From: Stereocaulon alpinum
Lineage: Eukaryota; Ascomycota; Lecanoromycetes; Lecanorales; Stereocaulaceae
DNA: 31,008 nucleotides
Assembly: GCA_018257865.1 (NCBI GenBank)
Contig: JAEUBA010000178.1
Location: 1 to 31,008, forward strand
Reading direction: 5' to 3'
Shown here: positions 1 to 10,728 of the stretch, piece after piece
How the letters are laid out: the number at the start of each line of letters is the position of its first letter
Position numbering within the stretch: position 1 is the stretch's first letter
Translations under genes and position numbers: made by a program
Notes under the pieces: model-generated
The model's input: only the letters and a program-made list of their open reading frames with translations
Told to the model about the DNA's origin: nothing
Databases searched by the model: none

Positions 1-700
1 AAACCTTTTATAGGCGAGGAGACGGCGGTTAATAGGATCTATAACCAAATTATATAGGAATTACTTAAAGAATTCGAACGTTATATTATCCTATCTATAG
101 TCCTTTAGGTAGGTATTCTACTAAGAATTTAGGTTATCTTCTAAGGTATCTATATAGTAGACTATCCTAGATAGTTTAGTAGTAAAGTACTCTAGACTCT
201 TAAGAAACTTCTTCTCTAAGTTAGCGAACTAACGTAGGTATTTACCCTTACTAATTCCCTTATAGGGTTATATATTCTTAGGCTGAAAGCTTTTTAGTAC
301 TAGGGGTCTTTAGAGTCTAATAGGTAGGTTCGTAGGCGCGCTAAAGGCGGGCGTTATAAAACGTAAAGGAATCCTTTAGCTAGTAATATTAACTAATTAT
401 ACTAATATAGTAGTAGTAGGATATTATTCCTCCTCTTAAACTATCCCTATAGGTATTCTAATAGTACTCCGTAACCTAGGGTATTAAATTATATCGTTTT
501 TAGCTTCTAATACTAATAATTCGCGTAGTTACTTTAGGCGGCGATTCGTCGCTTAGGCTTCTTATAAGCGTTACTTAAGATTAGTATTATCTAAATTAGA
601 GGTATCTAGCTAAGACTCTCCGTCGGTCCTATAGCTCTCCGTAGGATCGTTATTATTATTAATATTATTAGGTTCTTCAGTATTAGCAACGGTTATAGTA
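1..700 (-). pseudogene. Gag fragment of copy C, stop-riddled
   Basis: This is the N-terminal part of a retrotransposon gag (structural particle protein) reading on the minus strand. The same region in copy A (from about 10729) reads through many TAA/TAG stops as an acidic, Asn-rich start followed by a helical gag domain. The fragment ends at the window edge in the part corresponding to 'PINRRLLAYKRF', a run typical of gag proteins of fungal gypsy elements. There is no intact frame. Stops at Gln-like positions fit CAA/CAG changed to TAA/TAG. It is non-functional as seen, and the remainder is outside the window. Confidence 0.7.
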
Positions 701-773
701 GTACGACTGCGTATCTAACCTAATATTATAGCAACTCCGGGCCTCTCCCTTAAAAAGGTAGAGAAATTAGAAC

Positions 774-1022
774 TATAAAGGCTAGCGACGCCGGCTCTAA
801 GCTGGTATATTAAGGTATAAGAGACGTAAAGTTACTAGATTTAGGTATTAAGTAATAGATATAATTATATTACTTAGTAGTTAAGTAGTAGCAGAACTAA
901 TTTCTAAAGATCCCTAAAACACGGGGGAGTCTTAGATAGCAATACTATTACTAAGCCCCTAGACCCTAATTAATATTATTACGTTAGCGTAGCTATAACG
1001 CGCACACGCTTGAGGGTTAACA
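774..1022 (-). repeat. 5' LTR of copy C (249 bp)
   Basis: A long terminal repeat read on the minus strand. It starts TGTTAACCCTCAAGCG at 1022 and ends CTTTATA at 774; the final CA of a canonical TG...CA repeat appears as TA, as RIP would produce. Its length is identical to the LTRs at 10398-10646, 18322-18570 and 19362-19610. It keeps several CA and TG dinucleotides near its outer end that the inner LTRs of A and B have lost. Confidence 0.88.
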
Positions 1023-1079
1023 CCCTAGGTCCCTATATAATTCTAATAGATTAGAAGGGGCTAGTCGCCTTAGAAATAG

Positions 1080-2450
1080 GGGCGAGGATAATTATTTCCG
1101 GCTAGAGGAGATTAGATATTTTAATTTATATCTTAAGGTGTCTAGTAGTACTCTAGCTGGAGATATTACTAATATTAGCGATAAGATATTCTATTAGAAT
1201 ATATACCTATTTATTAATACCTTTAAGGACGTTACTAGTATAAAGACGCCTAGACTAATCCGCCGGAATCTTAATAAATACTTACGTAGTGGTACTTAGG
1301 ACTAGTAGATAGGTACGCTCTCCGAAGTCGAACGCGAATATATACGAGAAGGATATAGATTAGAACGTTAGGAACACTTCTTATTCCGTCGCTTTAAGCG
1401 TACTTAGTTAAGTATACTTAAGGCCTTAAAGGACGACTACTATATAATTAATAATACTAGATAAGGCTGTAAGATAGTATAGTTCGTTAGCGCTATAGTC
1501 TATAATATAAAGGATGCTAGTATCTCTACTACTTCCGCTCAGCTTACCTTTATATAGAATAAGATATATCCTAACTTATAAGGATATATACGGCGGCCCT
1601 TAGATAGAATAATAATAACAGACTTTATTAATAAGCTGGAAGATATAAAAGAAGTATAATATAATAAATACGCTTATAGGCTAGAAACGTCTTAAGCGTC
1701 TACGAATTAACTATAATATTAGTAACTAGGTAATAATAATTATCGCCTTCTATTCCGTTAGTATACTAGCTAATTAGGCTAATTCTCTTCCGGTTACGGG
1801 GCTACTCCTAGGCAGTTCTAGCCGTACTCCCCATAGTAACTATATACTTACAGTAATCAGTAGCAGAAAAATCTATATATAGTAAACGCCCTGTAGCTAA
1901 TACCGCAGGCACCGCTACGATAGCCGTTGCAAATTACGGCTAGTAATACTAGGTAAGGGCCTAACGACTAGCTAAATCGGCCCGCAGGGCCTACTAACCG
2001 TTGTGGCTACGGTTAAGGGTATATATAAGGCTACGGATAAAGAAACGTATAAGGCTAGCAGAATAGAAGCCGGCTATTCTATTATAAGGCTTAAGGTGCC
2101 TACGTCGCTAACGAAGAAGAAGAGCTGTAGGACACTCTTGCGGAGGATTAGTATAATAACTACGATAATATTACTGCTGAAGGGTAGGAGAATAGTAGCT
2201 ATAAAGGAACTACTACTAATATTAATTATATTATACCTACGGCAGAATATACCTATTAACGTTATAAATAAGTCTACCCTTCTAATAACAAGCTGTATAG
2301 GTATATACGCGAGTGTTATAACCTGCAGAAGCCTTCGGAAAACCCTACTAATTCCTTCCTAGCTAAAGCCTCTGCTGATATCGTTCGGTCTACCGTACCA
2401 GCAGAGGTTAACCCTAGCTACGGGTTTCGTAATTAGTATTATATAGAACT
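1080..2450 (+). pseudogene. Family II gag, degraded
   Basis: A gag-like structural gene relic. Reading through stops gives a helical capsid-like stretch (about 1130-1690) with runs such as GTLSEVER, followed by a Gln/Tyr/Asn-rich low-complexity stretch (about 1690-1990) and a Gly/Tyr/Gln-rich segment around 1995-2070. This layout (capsid-like domain, then polar low-complexity tail before protease) matches gag proteins of fungal gypsy elements in general terms. The true start is not certain because copy C interrupts the upstream side. TAA and TAG occur repeatedly where Gln is expected. An open frame on another phase at 2003-2362 is not this gene. Confidence 0.6.
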
Positions 2451-5400
2451 ATCTCTATAGATAGTATAGAATAGCCTAGTCTCAGTCGTCTGCTATAATA
2501 CTAGATATACTATATCCCTGATTAACAGGGCGTTCCTTAAGGAATAATATCTAAATACTAGGGTTTAAATACTTACTAACTCGATTAACGTACGCAGCGT
2601 AGGAGATACTACGTATTAGTATAATACCTTCGCTATACTAGACTTCTATATCCCTAGTAAGACCGTCTCTAGAAAGGCGGTAACTACTATAATTACTTAT
2701 AAGGTTTACGTTATAGATAAACTTAAGGCTAAGGTCCTTATAGGTATCGATATTATTAGACCTAAAAGGATAAGCGCTAATATCGATACTAAGCTTCTAA
2801 TAATTAGAAGTTATAAGGGTATTATAGTACCTATTTCGGTTACTCTAAAGCCGAATAGTAAGGTTCGGCGGCCTATTCGGTCTCGCAGAAAAGTAATAAT
2901 TTAACTACACGCCCTTATACAAGTGCCTATTAAGGTTGCAGGCGTACTGCTAGTAGGAAGAGACTTTAGTTTCCAACCTAAGTATAATAGTAATATAAGC
3001 AGTCTCCGCTAAGTAGGAGCTATCTATACCTATATAGTTAACTCTAATATATCCTTTATCTAAGTACGAAATAATAGTAATACTCCTATCGTTATACCCC
3101 AGTATACTCGCCTAGGACTGGTAACTAAGCTTAAGGAGGAAGGTTACTACGCTGCTAACGCAGAGGACTACGAGCTTGCTAGCTGGTAGCCTAACGCAGT
3201 AGTTAAGGTAGCTAGTACAGCTAAAACAGTTCGTCTTCCTAATAGCGTTACTATCTATAGTCCGGAAGGATCTCCTAAAGTATCAGTACTCTCTAGGGTA
3301 TATAACGACTTTCCGGAAGTCTAGTCTAAAGCTATTAGTATAATCGATATCCTACTAGAGGAGTAATTGCGAATCCCCTTAGTTAATAGATAGTAGTCTA
3401 CTAAGCTGATAATAAAAGTCTATCTACTCAGCCAGAAGGATCGAGACTTCGTTAATAAAGAATTCGATAAGTTATATAAATAAGGTCGAATTAACTAGAC
3501 TACTCAGCTAACTCCGTTCGGTTTCCTAGTATTCGTCGTATAGCGAATAGTATATATCGACGGAACTGCCTAATAAAAGGGTAGAGTAGTTATTAATATT
3601 AGAGGCCTTAATACTATCGCAGTAAAGGATTCCTACCTATTACCCCTATAGATAGATATTATCTCAGTAGTATAGGGCTATTAATATATCTCCGTAATTA
3701 ACTATACCAGTTTTTTCTTTTAGTAGCTTATAGCCGAAGAGGATCGATATAAGTTTACTATTATTACGTATAGAGGTTAGGAATTATTTAATATCGTTAT
3801 ATTAGGTTTTTACAACTCGCCTCTATATATATAAAGGCGAATAGATCTATTACTTTAAGACTTCTATTAGTACTACTATACCTACGTTAATAACGTAGTA
3901 GTCTACTCTGCTACCTTAGAGGAGCACCTTCAGTATCTAAGAGTTATATTTAATAAATTTTAAGCTCTTAGAATACGGCTGAAGCCTTTAAAGGCCTTTA
4001 TTAGCTATCCTTCTATTACCCTACTTAGCTAGCAGGTTAACGGCTTAGGACTTACTATAGAAGAAGAGAAGATTAAGGCCTTACGTAGGCTATAGTTCCT
4101 ACGAAATCTTAGTAAGCTAAAGCGGTATCTTAATCTTATAGGATAGCTTCGGATATATATACCCTACTACGCCTAGATTACAGCGCTATTATAGGCGTTA
4201 AAAACGAATATACTAAAAGGATTACTAAAAGCCGGTTATACCCGTAAATCGTTCGTTCGGAAGGAAATTAAGTTACCTACTAATATTAAACTTAAGTCGT
4301 TTAAGCTTATTTAAGAAAGGTTCTATAATCCTACCTTCTTATACTATTTCGACCCTAAACGTCTATTATTTTTAGATATTAATACTTCTAAAGAGTATAG
4401 AATCGGTGCTATTATATACTACGTTAAAGGAGATCCTAACATAGCTAGCGTAATAAAAGAAGGAAAGGCTATAGAGTTTCCGCAGTAGTATATTTAACCT
4501 ATTATATTCCTCAGCAAATTACTTTCTGCGGCGGAATAGAACTACTAGCCTACTAAGCTTAAGGTTATAGGTATTATCTAGCTAGTTCGGAAGATACGAT
4601 ATCTTATTAAATTAGGAGTTAGGGTATATACTACTATTATCTTTACTAACTATACCGCCGCCACAGAGATTACGTAGTAGACGATATTAATGTCGTTAAG
4701 TATAAATAAGCTGAATTTGCGGCTTATTAGGGCTTCCTAATACTTATTATAATTTAGTCTTAACGTGCGCTACCGCCCTAGTAAGATCTACTTAGTACCT
4801 AACGCCCTAAGTCGTCTTCTCAGCACTGTAATAGTCGAGAGTACTAATATTCTTAATAACCTTATAATAGATTAACCAGCTGCTTATTCAGCTACCTTAG
4901 TTAAAATATTAGAGGAATTCCGCTAAAAAATAATAGACGGCTATACTAAGGAGTTGTAATAGCGACGAATACTTAAGGTAGTCGATCCTAAGCCTAGAGA
5001 TACGAGTTCTTCGGAGGGTAAGGAAGCTACTGCGATTTTAACCTTAGGGTCAGCACTACTAACTAAAGTTAAAGATAGAGGTACTAGATTTAGCTATAAT
5101 AATAGCCTTATCTACTTCTATAGCGCAGACGGTACCTAACGCGTATATATTCCTAGGTCTGTATATAAAGAAGTCTTTAATATAGCGTATAATAAGTATA
5201 CGTATAGCAGTTTTTATAGGTTATATAAGCAAATTACTAGTTCTCTATATATTCGGAGACTAAGTGATTCGCTAAAACAGTATATTCGTTATTATCTAGA
5301 ATACTAGCTGAATTAAACGAAGCAATACCCGCTATACGGCGCCCTTATACTAATACCTTATTCTATAACGCTATTCTATACTATTGCTATAGATTTTATC

Positions 5401-6540
5401 CTAGTATTAATACCTACGGCTTATACAGCAGGGAGCTTTAACTATCTTCTTATAATTATATATAAGAGTACGAAGAGGGTGCTGCTGCTCCCTAGATAGG
5501 AAAAGTAGGGAGCGAAAGAATAGGTATATACTATTATAACAGCGCTAATTAGGTATAACTAGGGTATTCTAGTTATAATAATTTCGGATAGGGATCCTAA
5601 ATTTATATCGTCTTTCTAGAGGTTTATATTCGAGAAGTTAGGGACTTCTCTACTTATATCAACCGCCTACTATCTATAGACAGACGGTTAGTTAGAACGT
5701 ACTAATTAGATAGTAGAAATTACGCTATACTACCTCTTAACTTCCTATCCTAACGCTAACTAGACTGAATTCTTGCCGTTTATTTAAGGCAGTTTAAATA
5801 ATTCGGCTAATACTACGATAGGGTAGGCTCCTAACGAACTTATATACGGCTTTAAGGTATACGACTCCTTAAATATACTCGCCGACCTGCCTATCGAGGA
5901 TCTTCGCCGCCTCCGGAGTATCCGTTAAAAGGAAGTAGAGGAGGCTATAGCCTTTACTAACGCTACTACTAAAGTAAGGTACGACAGTACTTATAAACCT
6001 ATTATACTAAAGAAGGGCTCCTAGGTATACCTTCAGCTATATAGGGGGTATAAGATTCTAAGCCTAGATAACCGTAAGCTATCCTATTAGAGGGTAGGAC
6101 TATTTACTATTAAGAGGGCTATCAGTCCCCTTATATATAAGCTCGACTTACCGCCAACGATACGAATTTATCCTATTATATTAATAGCCTATCTTAAACC
6201 CTTACCTTTAGAGGAGGATCCTTTCTATTATCCTTAGCTATCTAATCCGCTACCTATCTCCGCTGCTAGTAAGGAGGCGCCTAAATATAAAATCGAACGC
6301 CTTCTAAGGAAGAGAATAGCTGGAAGAAAGCTATAATACCTTATAAAGTAGAAGGGCTACTCCTACTATTAGAACCGCTAGTATAATATTAATAACCTCT
6401 AAAAGGTAAAGCGCCTTATCGCCGAATATAAAGATTACTATATAATACGTCCTAGACGTAAAGGCCGCTAATAATAATTAGACTTGCCCTCGCCGCTGCT
6501 AAAGAGAGGACGTAGATATCCTAGGAAGGCTGTTAGTTAA
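2450..6540 (+). pseudogene. Family II pol: protease, RT, RNase H, integrase, chromodomain (RIP-inactivated)
   Basis: A polyprotein relic that once copied the element's RNA into DNA and integrated it. A protease-like region with LINRAFLKE lies near 2520. Reverse transcriptase (about 3400-3960) shows TPFGF and an active site reading YVNN at 3883-3894, where YVDD is expected. RNase H (about 4360-4860) has the run LFLDINTSKE, with Asn for the usual Asp. Integrase (about 5200-5950) keeps IDFI (about 5390), SDRDPKF (5584-5604) and TDG..ERTN (about 5680), so the D-D-E residues are visible. A chromodomain-like stretch (about 6283-6440) begins YKIERLL and contains KGYSYY. Dozens of in-frame TAA/TAG codons stand at Gln or Trp positions. 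The protein cannot be made from this copy. Confidence 0.85.
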
Positions 6541-6557
6541 TCTTACTTACTAAGTCG

Positions 6558-6650
6558 CTTATAATATCCTTCTGCAGCTCTACTTATAATATCCTTCTAT
6601 AGCTCTACTTATATTAGGTATCTCTACTTACGATATCCTTCTACAATATC
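6558..6650 (+). repeat. Short 25-bp tandem repeat before the family II 3' LTR
   Basis: Two nearly identical 25-bp units (6558-6582 and 6583-6607, beginning CTTATAATATCCTTCT) are followed by a shortened 19-bp unit (6608-6626) and a diverged 24-bp unit (6627-6650). They sit between the end of pol and the purine tract in otherwise non-coding sequence (6540-6709). Function is unknown; replication slippage within the 3' untranslated part is the simplest origin. Confidence 0.75.
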
Positions 6651-6699
6651 CAGCGCAGCGCTTAATAGACTATTAAGGGCGATAGGAGTATTTCTTATT

Positions 6700-6709
6700 A
6701 GGGGGATAT
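6700..6709 (+). other. Polypurine tract of family II
   Basis: The run AGGGGGATAT lies immediately before the 3' LTR start at 6710. Retrotransposons use such a tract to prime plus-strand DNA synthesis. The position fits exactly. The last bases are not purine, perhaps from mutation. Confidence 0.6.
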
Positions 6710-6839
6710 TATTACGGATTACTTGCTTTGCTTGCCCTACTCGCTTAGAACCCTTAGGGTTAGGGCTACCAATTTATACTTAGCAGAATTCTATAGTATA
6801 ACTAAATGAACATCTTTCACCACGCTTATAATCCTAACA
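6710..6839 (+). repeat. 3' LTR of family II (about 130 bp)
   Basis: The LTR is bounded by TATTACGGATT at the start (TGTTACGG with TG changed to TA) and CCTAACA at the end, so the ends form the inverted pair TGTTA/TAACA. The purine tract precedes it, and sequence of the minus-strand family III RNase H begins right after it. It is short for a gypsy LTR. It keeps noticeably more CA and TG than neighbouring sequence. Within it, 6751-6767 contains TTAGGGTTAGGG. The matching 5' LTR is outside the window, so the left boundary rests on terminal motifs only. Confidence 0.65.
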
Positions 6840-8076
6840 CTACCCTTAATATATTCGATTCTAAAATTAAATATTAATAACTCTTTATACTACTAAGTTA
6901 GACGTCTATTAAGCTCCTTAGTTAATAGAAAGAATATTAAGTTCTTATAGTCTATTAAGACCTAAACCTAGTACTTAGTTCCTTCTAGATAAACCTTCTA
7001 AATATAAAATACGTCTATAATAGTAAGTAATTCCTTATTATATATTAGGTATCTAGTTTTAGCGTCTAATAACTTCCTACTATAGAAGGCTATAGGGTGC
7101 TAATAATAAGTAATACCTATTTTCCCTATTTTTCCCGTATTAGGGCTATTATTTATAGATAGTTAGCTAATTACTACTCTAATTACTCCGTTAAAGGTAT
7201 TAGTATAGAGGCGAATAGGCGACTCTAGGTTAAACTAATATAATATTAGACTAAAAGCGAACTACTTTTAAAGGGTCCTAAAGAATACCTCTACTTCCTT
7301 CGATTATATAAATAGTACTTTATTATAGGTTAAGCTAGTAAGAGGTACTATAGTTTTTAAATATTTATAGATAAACTTCTAATAAAAATTTATAAAATTA
7401 AAAAATAATTATACTTCTTTCTTATTTAAGGGTATAGGCTACTTAATTATACTTTTTACCTTTTTTAGGTCTATCTCTAAACTTTAGTTAGAGATAATAA
7501 ACCCTAGAAACTTAACTCTCTTTTAGTAAAATTTATACTTTAATAACTTTAAATATAGTCCCGCTTACTTAAGCTTCCTTAATACCTTCTATACTTACTT
7601 AACGTATTCCTTATATATATTTAAGTATATAAGTATATTATTAATATATACTAAGATAAAGTCGTCTAAATATTCTTTTAAGATATTATTAATAAATACT
7701 TAAAATATTATAGGTATATTTATTAACCTAAATAGTATTATAAGGTATTTATAGAGACCCTATTTTATATAGAAAGCTATTTTCTACTCGTCGCCTTTTT
7801 TTATATATATTTAGTTAAATACTCTTAGAATATTAAACTTAGTAAACTATTTCTTACCCTAGAGTTTATCTTAAAGTTCTCCTATTAATAGTAATAAGTA
7901 ACTATTTTTTATAGTTATATTATTAAGTACTCTATAATCTATATATAGTTATAATTCTCTACTTAGTTTAGGTATAAATAGGATAGGATATCCTACGGGT
8001 AATTAAGACTTTTAAATAAACCCCTTTTATTTATTTTCTTTAATATACTTTATAAAAGTAATAGCTTTATCTTATA
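6840..8076 (-). pseudogene. Family III Ty3/gypsy pol segment: reverse transcriptase and RNase H
   Basis: This is a minus-strand pol relic, the first of three visible pieces of the oldest element. Read from right to left it gives the RT core with DDFILVYINNILIYL; the catalytic YIDD reads YINN at 7637-7648. Then comes the thumb/connection with KFLGFIISN, and RNase H with IAFYSRKLL, NKELLTII and YLEGTKYQVQVLIDYKNL, ending near RIEYIKG close to 6840. That end is where family II inserted; integrase and the 3' LTR must lie left of the window. The upstream (N-terminal) side is cut at 8076 by the LINE, where 8063-8076 is the target duplication. The sequence is even more AT-rich than families I and II, fitting greater age. 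Confidence 0.8.
8063..8076 (+). repeat. Target-site duplication, left copy, of LINE L1
   Basis: AGCTTTATCTTATA is repeated exactly at 9623-9636 on the other side of the LINE. The 14-bp length equals the duplications around S1 and S2, suggesting the same endonuclease geometry. Confidence 0.9.
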
Positions 8077-8149
8077 CGGGGCGACGTTCGCGCCCTAGAA
8101 GTACGAACTAGTACATCTGTCGCGCGCCCCCAAAAGGTTTAATATAAAG

Positions 8150-9540
8150 GAGACGGTATAATTTGGTAACGTAGAGGTTAAGCCGGAAGCAAGTATTAGG
8201 GTCCTAAGGCTATATATTAATACCAAACTCCGCTAGGGCCTATATATAGCGTAGGTGAAGGTAAAGGCCGCTACTTAAGCCTAGGCGATTAAGTGCCTAG
8301 TAGGATTAACTTAGGGAGCTACGTTTAAGAAGTATAGGAAGGTATATAGTATAGCGGTAAGGCCTATACTTATATTCGCTACTCTAATATAGTATACCCC
8401 TACTAGGGGGCGGGGAGCCGTAGAAAAGTATATTAAGACGCTCGCGATAATACAGAACGACTGCCTACGGATAGTACTTAGAGTATATAAGGTAATACTA
8501 GTCTAAGTCCTAGAAGCGGAAGTAGTTATTATACCTATCTAAACCTATCTAGACGCCCTAGTTATAAGATACTAGGCACTAAGGGGAGTATACCCCTTAA
8601 TAATCGAAGGTAACCGCTTAATCTGTAGGAGACTGCGGGGAAGGAGAGGAAGGGCGCGCCTAATATACCTAACCCTATTACTAGAAAAGGAAGAATAGGC
8701 CCTATAGGAGCTTAAGGTAAAGGATTAGGATTAAGCGGTAATAGCGATAAGGAGGAAGGTATATTAGTATAACCTAAAAACGGATATCGAGGAGTATTAA
8801 GACGTAGGTATCCTAGCTAAGAAGATATAAGGCTAAGTAATAGCGAAGTAGATTAAGCGGTAGGAGGTATATAAGGATACTATCCCTAAGTACTCTCGCA
8901 TACCTATATAGAATAAACTATTATTTAGAGAAAGGTATAACTACTACCTAAAGCTTAGGAAGGTAGAAAGCTTAATAGCAGTCTAACTCTAAAGTAGAAA
9001 GAATAGGTTTAACTACTTCCTTTATAAGGCGAGGGTGCTAGGGGTCCGCAGTACCTGCTATAGTTATAGATAGAGGAATTAGGATATAAAGTATATTCTC
9101 CTATACTACCTAAAGCTTAGCGACACTTAAAGGGAGCTTATTAAAGAGGTAGAGACTTATAATATTAGGACTATACTAGCTAAGGTTACTAGTATAAGAG
9201 CAGCTATAAGATAGCTAGTTAGGTTAGGATTCCTAACGCAGTATTAACTTACTAGGGAATAGCTCTCCTAGTCTAAACTCCCTATTAGAGTAGAACCAGC
9301 AATAAAAACCCTAAAGATAAAGAAGCCTAAGTGTAAGTAGAAGCTAAAGGTAGCGGAGCTACCGGAGTATTATAGGGCCTATTAGGGTAATAGAGATTAT
9401 TATTACTAATATTATAGAGCCTAGTAGCGAGGTTAGATAGGCGGAGCAGAATAATAAGTAAGCTAATAAGCGAAAGTTTTTAGCTAGAAGGGGCGACTCT
9501 AGAAAGGTTTCTTTCGCGTCTAGAGGGCCTTCAACCCCCC
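8150..9540 (+). pseudogene. C-terminal part of Tad-like LINE ORF2
   Basis: Reading through stops gives the post-RT region of a LINE ORF2: EVKPEASIRVLRLYIN near 8170, SIAVRPILIF near 8350, then IIQNDCLRIV near 8450. These match the thumb and downstream region of Tad1-clade proteins in general pattern. Near 9056-9115 is CYSYR....KYILLYY, the remains of a C-terminal Cys-x-Cys...His....Cys zinc motif in which Cys and His have become Tyr. There is no start codon because the copy is 5'-truncated. The last ~80 bp before the tail are untranslated. A 69-codon open frame on the opposite strand (9359-9568) is incidental. Confidence 0.75.
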
Positions 9541-9574
9541 TAGATTTCCTAATAATATAAGAGAACACCCTTAT

Positions 9575-9592
9575 TAGTATATATAGATACTA
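9575..9592 (+). other. 3'-terminal stem-loop of LINE L1
   Basis: TAGTAT, the loop ATATAG, then ATACTA form a 6-bp perfect hairpin about 30 bp before the tail. An identical hairpin occurs in S1 (13704-13721) and S2 (26043-26060). In stringent-type LINEs a 3' hairpin is the recognition site for the reverse transcriptase; that role here is inferred. Confidence 0.6.
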
Positions 9593-9622
9593 GAATAGGC
9601 GTATAAATCAATCAATCAATCA

Positions 9623-9636
9623 AGCTTTATCTTATA
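9623..9636 (+). repeat. Target-site duplication, right copy, of LINE L1
   Basis: An exact repeat of AGCTTTATCTTATA at 8063-8076. It directly follows the TCAA tail, and family III sequence resumes after it. Confidence 0.9.
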
Positions 9637-10397
9637 ATAGTAGGTATATTAGCTTCTTTATAAGTTCTTTACCTAAGATTAACTTAATCTTATAATCCTA
9701 TAGTTAGTACTTAGAAAGGGCTTTATTAATACTCTCTTCTTAAAATAGAGTTCTAAATTCTATATATTTATTTAGGATTTTTATAGTAGTAGTCTCGCTT
9801 ATAAGTCTAACTTAACTCTATAGTACTATAATATTTCTTAACTTAAAATTATCTTTTATCTCCTCCTAGGTCTATACTACTACTAAGAGAGATTTATATT
9901 CTTAGATTAGTAGAACTCTATTTAGTATACTATCTATAAATATTATATTCTAAGAACCCTATCCTATTAATAGGTTAGCTTTCTTTAGCTATAGAATTTC
10001 TAAGGTAATATTATTAACCCTTTCTAATACTAAATTAAAGGTATATCTCTTATATCTTCTTCCTATTCTTAGGTTAAGTATTTTAGTACTTCTATTAATA
10101 GTCCCTATTATTAATCTATTAAAGTTTATTAACGCGTATAGCTCGTATTTTTAAGTAGGTAAATTATATTTTTTTATAAAACTTAGTTTAATTAAGTCTT
10201 TACTTAATCTACTATTAATAATAACTCTTACTAAAATACTATTAATCTTTACCTAAAACCGAAACCTAATATTATTATATAATTTAGTTAAGGTAATTTA
10301 TTTAACCTTTCTAGTAGTTCCGCTACTTAGTCTATTTATTACGGAATCTACTAGTTTTTTATAAACTTATATCTAAAGTCCCTAGTAATTAGGTCTT
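9637..10397 (-). pseudogene. Family III segment: protease / N-terminal pol region
   Basis: This is the second piece of the minus-strand family III element. Read on the minus strand it gives a protease-like region with VRVIINSRLSKDLI followed by SFIKKYNLP. This resembles the retroviral-type aspartic protease core of gypsy elements, in which a DSGA/S-type motif is followed by a conserved helix; the catalytic Asp is not visible with certainty. It continues the RT piece across the LINE and is followed, on its N-terminal side, by the family I copy A insertion at 10398. Stops are frequent. Confidence 0.6.
10393..10397 (+). repeat. Target-site duplication GTCTT, left copy, of family I copy A
   Basis: GTCTT abuts the left LTR and is repeated at 18571-18575 directly after the right LTR. 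Five base pairs is the usual size for Ty3/gypsy integration. This proves that 10397 and 18576 were once adjacent. Confidence 0.88.
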
Positions 10398-10646
10398 TGT
10401 CAACCCTTAAGCGTGTGCGCGTTATAGCTACGCTAACGTAATAATATTAATTAGGGTCTAGGGGCTTAGTAATAGTATTACTACCTAGGACTCCCCTATA
10501 TTTTGGGGATCTTTAGAAATTAGTTCTGCTACTACTTAACTACTAAGTAATATAATTATATCTATTACTTAATACCTAAATCTAGTAACTTTACGTCTCT
10601 TATACCTTAGTATACTAGCTTAGAGCCGGCGTCGCTAGCCTTTATA
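10398..10646 (+). repeat. 5' LTR of copy A
   Basis: The LTR starts TGTCAACCC and ends CTTTATA (CA changed to TA). It contains the element promoter by class, but no box can be assigned with confidence. It keeps GCGTGTGCGCG near its start, where the 3' LTR of the same copy reads GTATATACGCG, so the two LTRs have been mutated to different degrees. Confidence 0.9.
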
Positions 10647-10728
10647 GTTCTAATTTCTCTACCTTTTTAAGGGAGAGGCCCGGAGTTACTGCGATATTAG
10701 GTCAGATATATAATTATACTACTACGAC

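Larger units (their letters stand above)
1..1022 (-). mobile_element. Family I Ty3/gypsy chromovirus, copy C (partial, 5' end only)
   Basis: This is the 5' end of a family I element on the minus strand, cut off by the window start. It matches, in the same direction, the segment beginning at 25151 (copy B) and, inverted, 10398 to about 11415 (copy A). The order read on the minus strand is LTR, leader, first part of gag. The LTR outer end at 1022 is followed directly by sequence of a different plus-strand element, so copy C seems to have inserted into family II; CCCTA at 1023-1027 would be its target duplication, but the partner lies outside the window. Mutation load in its LTR is lower than in the inner LTRs of A and B. 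Confidence 0.85.
1023..6839 (+). mobile_element. Family II Ty3/gypsy chromovirus (5' end missing from window)
   Basis: A plus-strand LTR retrotransposon with the order gag, protease region, reverse transcriptase, RNase H, integrase, chromodomain, purine tract, 3' LTR. The gag-pol order with integrase last places it in Ty3/gypsy (Metaviridae-like), and the chromodomain-like tail makes it a chromovirus. Its left part is interrupted by copy C, so the 5' LTR should lie left of the window. Its 3' LTR ends at 6839 inside the RNase H region of the minus-strand family III element, so family II is younger than family III and older than copy C. All frames are broken by RIP-type stops. Confidence 0.85.
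8077..9622 (+). mobile_element. 5'-truncated Tad-like LINE (L1), 1546 bp
   Basis: A non-LTR retrotransposon copy with no LTRs, a 3' tail of TCAA repeats (about 9606-9622) and a perfect 14-bp target duplication on both sides. Only the C-terminal part of ORF2 and the 3' untranslated region are present, as expected when reverse transcription stops early. Its final 70 bp (9553-9622) are nearly identical to the ends of S1 (13682-13750) and S2 (26013-26081). It inserted into family III between RT and protease. The endonuclease and RT core are absent. Confidence 0.87.

Noticed and set aside
2003..2362. Open frame of 119 codons on the plus strand, starting with GTG
   Set aside because: It overlaps family II gag in another reading phase, where the gag frame reads a Gly/Tyr/Gln-rich tail with Gln codons turned to stops. 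The alternative frame has no domain and starts without ATG.
6751..6767. Telomere or interstitial telomere tract
   Set aside because: There are only two TTAGGG units, inside an LTR. Too short to call telomeric.
9359..9568. Open frame of 69 codons on the minus strand
   Set aside because: It lies antisense to the end of LINE L1 ORF2 and its 3' untranslated region, and runs into the shared 3' terminus. It has no domain and is most simply chance.
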